DNA of 6,612 bases from Deinococcus hopiensis KR-140 (GTDB taxonomy: Bacteria; Deinococcota; Deinococci; Deinococcales; Deinococcaceae). The stretch spans positions 1-6,612 of the forward strand of contig CALPYF020000090.1 in assembly GCA_943327755.2 (NCBI GenBank), written 5' to 3'. The notes below the pieces were generated by a model, which had not been told where the DNA came from, did no database searches, and saw nothing but the letters and a program-made list of their open reading frames with translations. A program made the position numbers and the translations under genes. Numbering within the stretch: the first letter of the stretch is position 1; each line of letters opens with the position of its first letter. Shown here in pieces: positions 1-5,966 of this stretch.

Positions 1-71
1 AGCAGCAGCAGCAGGGATCGCCAGTGCGACCGCACGAACGGGACGAATTCACGCCGGGACCGGGGAAACAT
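1..71 (-). CDS. 5' end of a possible membrane or exported protein (truncated by window edge)
   Basis: Reading the - strand from an ATG at 71-69, an open frame runs to the window edge for 23 codons. It has a basic, Arg-rich N-terminus followed by a run of leucines (the CTG repeat at 1-14), as expected at the start of a first membrane helix or signal peptide. A -10-like TGTAAT (83-78) lies 6 nt upstream of the ATG, the spacing of leaderless Deinococcus genes, although G replaces the usually invariant A at its second position. There is no Shine-Dalgarno at a usable distance. Too little is visible to name a family. The gene would be divergent from the small + strand gene at 275. A chance open frame in GC-rich DNA remains possible. 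Confidence 0.35.
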   Translation of the reverse strand, partial: MFPRSRREFVPFVRSHWRSLLLL

Positions 72-274
72 CCTGTCATTACAGCCCGGCGGGACGTGCG
101 GGCGCACCGGGGGGCGCTTACGCCTTGCTTAACGCTCCTGCGCCCTTTGGCGTAGTCGTCCATGCGCCACCCGGTGCATGTGCGCGCACCCGCCCGGGGC
201 GCACCATGGGAGGCAGAAGGACCGCGCCCACACGGGCCGCCACGGGGGCGGCGGCGCGACCTCAGGAGCCGAGA

Positions 275-439
275 ATGCAACACGAATTCGGTCAGCTTCA
301 CGCGCAGGACCTCCTGCTCGAAGCGCAGCACGCCCGCCTCGTCCGGCAGGCCCAGGCCGCCCAGCGCGCCGTCCGCAAGCCCCGCCCCGCCCAGCCCGGC
401 GCCCTGCGCGCCCTCCTGCACCGCCTGCGGCTCGCGTGA
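275..439 (+). CDS. 54-aa basic small protein of unknown function
   Basis: A short open frame starts at ATG 275, preceded by AGGAG at 264-268 with a 6-nt spacer. I chose this start over the longer frame beginning with TTG at 125 because of this ribosome binding site and because G/C-ending codons become nearly uniform from here on. Residues 1-30 look like one amphipathic helix (HAQDLLLEAQHARLVRQAQ). The C-terminus is rich in Arg, Pro and Ala, giving a basic protein with no signal peptide or membrane segment. The helix resembles the many unnamed 50-70 aa proteins with a QQH-QDLL-EA-RLVR-like pattern in Actinobacteria and Deinococci; this is recollection, not a search. No function is known to me. 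The gene is monocistronic and ends 17 nt before a strong terminator. Confidence 0.72.
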   Translation: MQHEFGQLHAQDLLLEAQHARLVRQAQAAQRAVRKPRPAQPGALRALLHRLRLA

Positions 440-456
440 CCCGCCGCCCGACACCC

Positions 457-499
457 AGAGCGCCGCTCCCTTCCCAGTGAAGAGGAGCGGCGCTCTTTT
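457..499 (+). terminator. Intrinsic terminator of the small-protein gene
   Basis: A perfect 13-bp GC-rich stem pairs 457-469 with 484-496 around a 14-nt loop and is followed by TTTT (496-499). It begins 17 nt after the stop codon of the 54-aa gene. The T-tract lies only on the + strand side, so it mainly serves the small gene. The hairpin lies about 12 nt beyond the uvrC stop codon and could also stall or stabilise the end of the convergent uvrC transcript. Confidence 0.88.
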
Positions 500-510
500 C
501 GCTTAGGTGC

Positions 511-2361
511 TCAGGCGATGGGGGCCGCGCGCGCCTCGCGTTCGGTCAGGAAGGTCTTCACGCTCTGCGCGGCGCGCATGGTCATACCGGGCACCGCCGC
601 GATCTGCTCGACCGGGGCGCTCGCCAGATCCTCCAGACTTGTGAAGTGCTCCAGCAGCGCGTCGCGCCGCTTTTGCCCGATGCCTGGCAGGTCATCGAAC
701 ACGCTGCGCAGCATGGATTCCCCGCGCAGCTTGCGGTGGTACGTGACCGCGTAGTTGTGCACCTCGTCGCGCACGCCGATCAGCATCCGCAGCGCCGGGT
801 GCGTGTGCGGCAGCAGCAGTTCACGGTCCACGCCCACCTCGGTGCCGGTCTCCAGCCACCACTGCGCGCCGTAGCGCCCGGGGAGGATCAGGCGTTCCTC
901 CCGCTTGGCGAGGCCCACGACCGGGATGTGCACGTTCGCCTCCTTCAGGGCGTCCAGCGCGGCGTTCACCTGCCCGCGCCCCCCGTCGATCAGCAGCAGG
1001 TCCGGGAGGGGCAGCTTGTCGCTGAGGCTGCCCGTGAAGCGCCGCGTGATCGTCTGTCGCATGCTGGTGTAATCGTCCGGGTGGTCCAGGCCACGCACCT
1101 TGAACCGCCGGTGCTCTCCGCGCCGCGAGCGGCCCCCCTCGAACACCACCATCCCGGACACGATGTTCGTGCCGAAGAGGTTGCTGTTGTCGTAGCCCTC
1201 GATCCGCCAGGGTCGGTCCGGGAGGGCCAGCACCTCGCGCAGCGCGTCCAGGCCCGGGTGGTCGCCCCGGCGTTCCAGCAGCGCCATCTCGGACTCCAGG
1301 CCGCTGTGCGCGTTGCGCTGCGCCATGTCGATCAGGTCCACCTTGTCGCCGCGTTTGGGGGTGCGCATCTCGACCTTGCGCCCGGCCCGCTCCGACAGGA
1401 AGTCACTCCAGGTGGGGGCGTCCTCGAAGTCGGCGGGCAGCAGGATCAGTGGCGGGACGTGCGTGGCCTGCGTGTAGTAATCCTGCACGAACGCCTCGAC
1501 GATCTCGCCCAGCGGGGCGTCCTCCGTGCCGGTCAGGAACCGTTTGTCGCGGCCCACGACGCGCCCGCCGCGCATGCGGAACAGCTGCACCATCGCGTAC
1601 TCCCCGGCCTGCGAGGCGCCCAGGAAGTCCAGATCGGTCTCCTCGCTGACAAAGGCGTGCTGCTCGGTCCCGAACAGTTTCTCGACGGCCTGCACCCGGT
1701 CGCGCACCCGGGCCGCCTGCTCGAAATCCTGGCCCTGCGCGGCGACCTTCATGTCCTCGCGCAGCCGGGCGATGACGGGCGCGGCGCGGCCCTCCAGCAG
1801 GCTGGTCACGTCGTCCACCACCCGCGCGTACTCGCCCGGGTCGGCGCGGTCCACGCACGGGCCCAGGCAGCGGCCCATGTGGAAGTTCAGGCACGGCCGG
1901 GGCTTGTGCTGCATGGGCAGCCCACTGTTCTTCCGAAGCGGGAACATCGTGTCGATCAGGTTCTTCACGCGCCGCACCGCCGACGAGTCCGGGTACGGCC
2001 CGTAGTAGCGTCCGCCGTCCTTCAGGACGCGCCGCGTGACGACCAGCATGGGGAAGGCCTCGTTCGTCAACTTCAGGAACGGGTAGTGCTTGTCGTCCTT
2101 CAGCGTGACGTTGTAATGCGGCCGGTGCTGCTTGATGAGGTTCGCTTCGAGCACCAGCGCCTCGACCTCGTTGCGCGCGGTGATGAACTCCAGCGTGTCG
2201 GCCAGTGCGGTGAACTTCCCGCTCTTGCCGCCCGCCTTGAAATGCTGGTTGACGCGCGAGCGGAGGTTCTTGGCCTTGCCGATATAGATGGGTGTCCCGC
2301 CCTTGCGGAAGATGTACACGCCGGGCGTGGTGGGCAGCACGGGCAGGTCGTCGGGATGCAC
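511..2361 (-). CDS. uvrC: UvrC, incision subunit of the UvrABC excision nuclease
   Basis: UvrC joins the UvrB-DNA pre-incision complex and cuts 3' and then 5' of bulky lesions in nucleotide excision repair. Numbered from the GTG at 2361 (616 aa, normal length), the GIY-YIG nuclease has GVY 14-16, YIG 26-28, Arg36 and metal ligand Glu72, matching Tyr29, Arg39 and Glu76 of Thermotoga UvrC. A Cys region (157, 165, 169) follows, then the UVR UvrB-binding helices at about 196-231. The RNase H-like 5' nuclease has Asp391, Asp429/430, Asp459 and His535. Tandem helix-hairpin-helix motifs lie at about 554-605. The first Cys of the usual four is Asn145. An in-frame ATG at 2373 would add four residues, but TATGCT 7 nt before the GTG and my memory of the Deinococcus radiodurans N-terminus favour the GTG. 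The gene is monocistronic and convergent with the small gene at 275. Confidence 0.97.
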   Translation of the reverse strand: MHPDDLPVLPTTPGVYIFRKGGTPIYIGKAKNLRSRVNQHFKAGGKSGKFTALADTLEFITARNEVEALVLEANLIKQHRPHYNVTLKDDKHYPFLKLTNEAFPMLVVTRRVLKDGGRYYGPYPDSSAVRRVKNLIDTMFPLRKNSGLPMQHKPRPCLNFHMGRCLGPCVDRADPGEYARVVDDVTSLLEGRAAPVIARLREDMKVAAQGQDFEQAARVRDRVQAVEKLFGTEQHAFVSEETDLDFLGASQAGEYAMVQLFRMRGGRVVGRDKRFLTGTEDAPLGEIVEAFVQDYYTQATHVPPLILLPADFEDAPTWSDFLSERAGRKVEMRTPKRGDKVDLIDMAQRNAHSGLESEMALLERRGDHPGLDALREVLALPDRPWRIEGYDNSNLFGTNIVSGMVVFEGGRSRRGEHRRFKVRGLDHPDDYTSMRQTITRRFTGSLSDKLPLPDLLLIDGGRGQVNAALDALKEANVHIPVVGLAKREERLILPGRYGAQWWLETGTEVGVDRELLLPHTHPALRMLIGVRDEVHNYAVTYHRKLRGESMLRSVFDDLPGIGQKRRDALLEHFTSLEDLASAPVEQIAAVPGMTMRAAQSVKTFLTEREARAAPIA

Positions 2362-2368
2362 GCCACGC

Positions 2369-2374
2369 AGCATA
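2369..2374 (-). promoter_or_regulatory. Candidate leaderless -10 box of uvrC
   Basis: On the - strand TATGCT fits TANNNT and lies exactly 7 nt before the GTG at 2361, so transcription would begin at or next to the start codon. No Shine-Dalgarno precedes either this GTG or the ATG at 2373, and I see no convincing -35 box. If the box is real, the ATG at 2373 lies inside the promoter and cannot be the start codon. The 16 bases from the box through GTG match the hydrolase promoter at 3151-3166 at 15 positions. Confidence 0.6.
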
Positions 2375-2429
2375 GTGGAGCGGCAGAACGGTTTCCGTGA
2401 CGGTGGGTGCGAAGCCTGAACCTGACCAG

Positions 2430-2476
2430 AGAGAACAGATCATTCACGAATTGGCAAAATCGTGAAAGTATTCACT
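2430..2476. repeat. Three-half-site AT-rich element, copy A
   Basis: This element lies in the spacer upstream of uvrC and downstream of the broken gene at 2541. It contains AGAGAACA (2430-2437), TTCACGA (2443-2449), AATCGTGAA (2458-2466) and TATTCACT (2469-2476). The first two TTCAC-type half-sites are inverted over a 10-nt gap. The second and third form GTGAA-N4-TTCAC. Copy B at 4663-4709 has the same boxes at identical distances and in the same orientation, with 34 of 47 positions identical and the differences almost all between boxes. It could be an operator, a dispersed intergenic repeat or a recombination site. It starts about 70 bp upstream of the uvrC start, so an upstream effect on uvrC is possible. 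I could not match it to the Deinococcus RDRM damage-response palindrome. Confidence 0.7.
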
Positions 2477-2540
2477 AATAAAGAAGTATTCTAGAGAGTT
2501 AGTAGATTGAGATGCCGGACAGGAACAGAAGCCTTCAACC

Positions 2541-3043
2541 TCACCACGTCCAGAACACGACCGGCACCTCTGCCAGGAGTTGATTCCCGGTGAAGGCCTT
2601 GGCACTCAGCCACGATTCGTCGCTGAACCTCGTACGATCAGGAAAATTCAGCACGGCCCGGTCGTGACCGGGTGGCAGATGCCCGATGGGGAGCGTCCCG
2701 CTGTACCGGGTGGCCTCATGAGCGGCAACGTGCTGGTTCCCCGTTCCTTCATAGCAGCCGTATTCCCTGGGAATGTCTGGCATGTCTCTCTGGTCACGGA
2801 GGCGCGTGAACCGTGCAGTTCGGTTGCCGAACGAGCATCCGTCACGCCGACCAGCGCACCGCAGTCCCCTGGATTGGTGATGAGGACGGCGACGGCGGCA
2901 TGATGACCGAGAGCGAGCCTGGGCACACTGACCTCCACGCAGACCCGGTCACAGACGCGACTGCGTGCGGGAACGAGCAGGGCGACTGCGGTGGCAAGCG
3001 CGACCATCACGCCGACCAGGAGAGGCAACGTCGACCGTCTCAT
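2541..3043 (-). pseudogene. Small exported protein gene, apparently frameshifted
   Basis: From ATG 3043 the first about 79 residues begin with a signal peptide or anchor (two Arg, then a hydrophobic stretch at about 6-24). A beta-rich segment with ITNPG and ATELH follows, faintly like PCuAC or Ig-type copper-chaperone folds. This frame then runs into A-ending codons and stops at 2648. A second frame, one base out of register, carries the better codon bias from about 2800 to the TGA at 2541-2543. It encodes GHLPPGHDRAVLNF and then AKAFTGNQLLAEVPVV, like the closing strands of the same kind of domain. Joined, they give a protein of about 166 aa with four Cys after the signal. The change fits loss of one base, or gain of two, near 2800. 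It could be a true pseudogene, a sequencing error, or less likely two overlapping genes, the second starting at 2783. The function is unknown. Confidence 0.55.
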
Positions 3044-3049
3044 GGGGCC

Positions 3050-3055
3050 ATCGTA
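3050..3055 (-). promoter_or_regulatory. Candidate leaderless -10 box of the broken exported-protein gene
   Basis: TACGAT on the - strand fits TANNNT and ends 6 nt before ATG 3043, with no Shine-Dalgarno between. This supports 3043 as the start of the gene and suggests the gene had, or still has, a working promoter. I see no clear -35 hexamer. Confidence 0.5.
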
Positions 3056-3100
3056 GGCGGAAAGACGCTCGACCTGACCGGCTCATCGCAGGCCCGGTGC

Positions 3101-3131
3101 CTTCCATCTTCCATAAGGTTCCTGACAGGTT
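3101..3131. repeat. Short direct repeats in the divergent promoter region
   Basis: The 120-bp spacer between the divergent genes at 3043 and 3164 holds a perfect tandem 7-mer, CTTCCAT twice (3101-3114). Two AGGTT boxes follow, 11 bp apart (3116-3120 and 3127-3131), flanking a CCTG-A-CAGG dyad (3121-3129). One-helical-turn direct repeats are typical of OmpR/PhoB-type response regulator sites, so this may be an operator for either gene. The repeats are short and could be chance. Confidence 0.35.
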
Positions 3132-3150
3132 GGGGGTGCCGCTGAACGTC

Positions 3151-3156
3151 TATCCT
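3151..3156 (+). promoter_or_regulatory. Candidate leaderless -10 box of the hydrolase operon
   Basis: TATCCT fits TANNNT and lies 7 nt before the GTG start at 3164, leaving no room for a leader or a Shine-Dalgarno. A TTGGGG at 3130-3135 could act as a weak -35 with a 15-bp gap. The bases from here through GTG are almost identical to the uvrC promoter on the other strand. Confidence 0.6.
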
Positions 3157-3163
3157 GCGTGGC

Positions 3164-3907
3164 GTGTCCACCGAGTCCTTCACGCATGACGGCGCGCACC
3201 TGGGCGTGCGGCGCACCGGGACGGGCCCGCCGGTCGTGCTCGTTCACGGTCTGAGCGGCTCGACCCGCTGGTGGCGGTTCAACGTGCCCGCGCTGAAGCA
3301 GACAAATACGGTATACAGCCTGGACCTCAGCGGGTACGGTCTGTCTCGCGGTCGTCCGTCGCGCAGCGTGCGGGAGGCGGCCAGGCTGATCGTCGCGTGG
3401 CTGGACGCGCAGGACCTGCGCGACGTGGCGCTGGTCGGGCATTCCATGGGCGGGCAGATCAGTCTGCATGTCGCGGCGCAGCGGCCCGAGCGGGTGCGGA
3501 ACCTCGTGCTGGTCTGCGCCAGCGGCCTGCTGCGGGCGAACGCGGCGCGCACGGCGCTGCACCTGCCACGCGCGGCGTGGATTGGCGAGCGGCGTTTCAT
3601 CGGCCGGATCGTGCTGGACGGTCTGCGGGCCGGACCGGTAAATCTCTGGCGGAACGCCACGGATCTGCTGCGTGACAGTGTGCAGGACATCCTGCCGTTC
3701 ATTCACGCCCGGACGCTGATCATCTGGGGCGAACGAGACATCCTGGTACCGCTTGCGCTGGGGCAACTGCTGCACGAGGCCCTACCCGGATCGAGGTTCG
3801 AGGTGATTCCCCGCGCTGGGCACGTGGCGATGGTGGATCGCCCGGCGGTCTTCAACACGCTCCTGCTGGGCTTCCTGAATGGGGGAGATGTGGGGGCAGC
3901 CTCTTGA
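3164..3907 (+). CDS. Alpha/beta hydrolase 1
   Basis: This is a 247-aa cytoplasmic alpha/beta-hydrolase-fold protein without a signal peptide, of normal length for single-domain members. The catalytic set is complete: oxyanion motif HGL (28-30), nucleophile elbow GHSMGG with Ser94, acid Asp192 in WGERD, and His220 in AGH. The cap between strands 6 and 7 (about 122-183) is helical and Arg-rich. The family covers esterases, lipases, C-C hydrolases and others, and nothing seen here fixes the substrate. The start is GTG at 3164, supported by the leaderless -10 box. It is the first gene of a two-gene operon, its TGA overlapping the start of the second hydrolase (TTGA, 3904-3907). It diverges from the broken exported-protein gene. 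Confidence 0.9.
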   Translation: MSTESFTHDGAHLGVRRTGTGPPVVLVHGLSGSTRWWRFNVPALKQTNTVYSLDLSGYGLSRGRPSRSVREAARLIVAWLDAQDLRDVALVGHSMGGQISLHVAAQRPERVRNLVLVCASGLLRANAARTALHLPRAAWIGERRFIGRIVLDGLRAGPVNLWRNATDLLRDSVQDILPFIHARTLIIWGERDILVPLALGQLLHEALPGSRFEVIPRAGHVAMVDRPAVFNTLLLGFLNGGDVGAAS

Positions 3908-4650
3908 GCGGACAGCCCACCTACCTGACGGTCAATGGCCTGCGCACCCACGCCTGGAAGCGGGGTCGGGGTGCGCCGCTGGTGGTCGTGCCGGGCCTGG
4001 GGTGCGCGTCGTGGATGTACGAGCGGCTGGCGCGCGAGCTGGGGCGGGAACGCACGGTGTTCGTGTACGACCCGCCGGGGCATGGCGACAGCCAGGGCCG
4101 CCCGGATTTCCCGGTGTGCATCGAGCACCTGACCGATCATCTGGCTGCGTGGCTGCGCGCGGCGGGGCTGGAGGGCACGCCCGTGTTCGGCCATTCGCTG
4201 GGGGGCGAGGTGATGTTCGACCTCGCGGCGCGGTATCCGCACTGCGCTCCTGCCTTGATCGCATGTGCTCCGACGGGCATCCCTGAGAACCCCAGTGTGC
4301 GGTTGCAACTGGCCCGTCTGCTGCGGGATCTCCCGCGCGAGCGGCTGGGCCTGCTCCTTCCGGGTCTGCGGGCGTACGCCCGGTGCGGGGGGCGGCGCAT
4401 GCTGCTGCTGGCCCGGGATCAGGAGGCACACATGACGGGTCCACTGCTGCCACGGGTGCGGGTTCCGACTCTCCTGATTGACGGTCAGAGTGATCCGGTC
4501 ATCCAGACGTGGACGGTGGACCGGATCTGCGCTGACATTCCGGCAGCAGTCGCGCGGCAGATTCCGGGGGCGCCCCATGGATTGACGGATACGCATCCCA
4601 GAGCAGTGGCTCAGCTGACCCTGGAGTTTCTGCGAGCTGTTGAAGAGTAG
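3904..4650 (+). CDS. Alpha/beta hydrolase 2 (TTG start, translationally coupled)
   Basis: This is a second alpha/beta hydrolase, 248 aa and cytoplasmic. The triad is Ser98 in GHSLGG, Asp197 in DGQSD and His225 in APHG. The usual HG oxyanion motif is PGLG (30-33), so Pro replaces the common His; this variant is known in several hydrolase subfamilies. The cap (about 122-185) is rich in Leu and Arg. The two hydrolases share the fold and motifs but differ widely elsewhere, so they are an old pair rather than a recent duplication. The TTG start overlaps the upstream stop as TTGA, and GGGGG at 3892-3896 may act as a weak ribosome binding site; re-initiation after gene 1 is likely. No terminator is visible after the stop, only the repeat element from 4663. 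The substrate is unknown. Confidence 0.87.
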   Translation: MSGQPTYLTVNGLRTHAWKRGRGAPLVVVPGLGCASWMYERLARELGRERTVFVYDPPGHGDSQGRPDFPVCIEHLTDHLAAWLRAAGLEGTPVFGHSLGGEVMFDLAARYPHCAPALIACAPTGIPENPSVRLQLARLLRDLPRERLGLLLPGLRAYARCGGRRMLLLARDQEAHMTGPLLPRVRVPTLLIDGQSDPVIQTWTVDRICADIPAAVARQIPGAPHGLTDTHPRAVAQLTLEFLRAVEE

Positions 4651-4662
4651 TTAACACTAATC

Positions 4663-4709
4663 AGAGAACACTAATTTCACGATTGCGATTAATCGTGAAT
4701 ATATTCACT
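4663..4709. repeat. Three-half-site AT-rich element, copy B
   Basis: This copy lies in the 92-bp gap between the convergent hydrolase 2 and oxidoreductase genes. It contains AGAGAACA (4663-4670), TTCACGA (4676-4682), AATCGTGAA (4691-4699) and TATTCACT (4702-4709), each at the same offset as in copy A. TTCACGATT (4676-4684) and AATCGTGAA pair as a perfect 9-bp dyad with a 6-nt gap. GTGAATATATTCAC (4695-4708) is a perfect 14-bp palindrome. AACACTAAT occurs twice, 14 bp apart (4653-4661, 4667-4675). There is no T-tract after the hairpin, so it does not look like an ordinary intrinsic terminator. Confidence 0.7.
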
Positions 4710-4742
4710 TACTTGCCTCTGAAAGATCAGACTGACCAGGGA

Positions 4743-5966
4743 TTAGATGGACGTCTCCTGATTCAGGAACTCTGCGCGGCCATCCGCGCGTGAGCGCTCC
4801 GCTGCGAACGCCATGCGGTGGGAGTCCAGCGATTCGGACAGGGGCGTGGGTGGGGGGGTGTGGCCGCGCAGACTGGCGAGCCACGCCTGGATGAGGCCGT
4901 CGTCGCCGCCGCCGTGCGTGCCGCTGGCGTCAACGGTCCAGCGCTGGCTGTGGCCGGTGCGGAAGTCGTGGAGTTCGAGTTCGTGGCGGTCCATGTGGCC
5001 GCGCAGTTCGCCGTGTGAACCGAGGAGTTTCAGGGTGCGGGTGTTGTTGTGCGTGAACGCGCTGACGGTGAGCTGTGCCGTGACGCCACTGCGGAACCGG
5101 ATGTTGACGGCCTGGTGGTCCACGATGTTGTTTTGTCCGAGGTACACGCATTCGCCGTACGGACCGTGTGCCAGTGCGTCGCTCAGGGGGATGCCCCCGG
5201 CGGTGAGGACCGTGACGGGCCACGCGTGCGGGTCGCGGGTGAGGTAGATGCGCCGCGCGTCGGACGGGCAGCCCTGGACGGGGCAGGTGACGCAGCGGTC
5301 GGTCGCGCCGGGCGGGGCATGCTCGGGGCGGAAGTGATGCAGGGCGCCCTCGCTGCTGACCCGTTCGGGGGGGCTGGCGGCGAACGCGCGGAGCAGATCG
5401 AGGTCGTGGCAGCTCTTGGCGAGCAGGAACGGCGCGGCGGGCGGTGACGCGCGCCAGTTGCCGCGCACGTAGGAGTGCGCGTAGTGCCAGTGGGCGACGT
5501 TCTCCGCGTGCTGGATGCCGATCAGGGTGCCGAGGGCGCCGCTGTCCAGCACGCGCCGCACCTCCCGGAAGAAGGGCGCGGCGCGCAGGACGTGGCAGAC
5601 CGTGACCCGCCCGGCGCTGGCCGCCTCGGCCGCCTGGAGGAGGTCGAGCTCGGGTTCGGTCAGGCAGATGGGTTTTTCCAGCAGCACGTCGTAGCCCAGG
5701 GCAAGGGCCTGGACACAGGGCCGGACGTGCTGATCGTCGGGCGTGGCGATCACGACGGCGTCCGCCACGCGACCCAGCGCGAAGAAGGCGTCCGGGTCGC
5801 GGAACTGCCGCTCGGGCGGGACGGCGTGGCGGGCGGCGACCTCGGTCAGGCGGGCCGCTCGGGGGTCCACGACGTGGGTGATCTGCGCGCCGTGCCCCGT
5901 GAGGAGGCGGGCGTACACGTCCCCGCCGCGGTTGCCGGCGCCGATGATCGCCACCCGGACCGTCAT
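4743..5966 (-). CDS. Gfo/Idh/MocA family NAD(P)-dependent oxidoreductase
   Basis: This 407-aa protein starts at ATG 5966 (MTVRVAIIGAG). The N-terminal Rossmann domain has the dinucleotide motif GAGNRGG (9-15), and EKP (97-99) is the family's conserved lysine motif. The C-terminal alpha/beta domain has the active-site region AKSCHDLDLL with Lys184, His187 and Asp190. A Cys cluster C225-x2-C228-x4-C233 just before an SDARRIYL segment is typical of one Gfo subfamily and may bind metal. A Pro/Thr-rich stretch (about 369-376) precedes the last helix. The family oxidises or reduces sugars, inositols and related polyols; this one's substrate is unknown. The start overlaps the epimerase stop as ATGA (5966-5963), so the two are translationally coupled. 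A 42-residue upstream extension of the frame overlaps the epimerase and is not coding. Confidence 0.93.
   Translation of the reverse strand: MTVRVAIIGAGNRGGDVYARLLTGHGAQITHVVDPRAARLTEVAARHAVPPERQFRDPDAFFALGRVADAVVIATPDDQHVRPCVQALALGYDVLLEKPICLTEPELDLLQAAEAASAGRVTVCHVLRAAPFFREVRRVLDSGALGTLIGIQHAENVAHWHYAHSYVRGNWRASPPAAPFLLAKSCHDLDLLRAFAASPPERVSSEGALHHFRPEHAPPGATDRCVTCPVQGCPSDARRIYLTRDPHAWPVTVLTAGGIPLSDALAHGPYGECVYLGQNNIVDHQAVNIRFRSGVTAQLTVSAFTHNNTRTLKLLGSHGELRGHMDRHELELHDFRTGHSQRWTVDASGTHGGGDDGLIQAWLASLRGHTPPPTPLSESLDSHRMAFAAERSRADGRAEFLNQETSI

Noticed and set aside
1..14. CAG trinucleotide repeat as a microsatellite
   Set aside because: It is only about five units, better explained as Leu codons of a leftward signal or membrane segment.
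646..2400. 584-codon open frame on the + strand opposite uvrC
   Set aside because: It is fully antisense to a certain gene; its His, Val and Gln-rich, repetitive make-up is the typical shadow of GC-rich codon bias, and it has no recognisable domain.
2441..2540. + strand promoter with TATTCT at 2487-2492
   Set aside because: It fits TANNNT but has no -35 and no + strand gene downstream, only antisense to the broken exported-protein gene.
3083..4596. Long - strand frames opposite the two hydrolases
   Set aside because: They mirror hydrolase codons, are rich in Arg, Pro and Gln, have no motifs, and lie across two complete catalytic-triad proteins.
4695..4708. ArgR box, RDRM (DdrO) or dif site at the GTGAATATATTCAC palindrome
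   Set aside because: The TGAAT/ATTCA arms are too close for an ARG box, the sequence does not fit the RDRM consensus, and it lacks the 11-6-11 layout of dif. An ArsR-type site is a vague resemblance only.
2430..4709. Copies A and B as attL/attR or target-site duplications of a mobile element
   Set aside because: They are direct repeats but differ at 13 of 47 positions, with the differences between boxes, and no integrase or transposase or remnant is seen between them. The idea is not excluded but lacks support.
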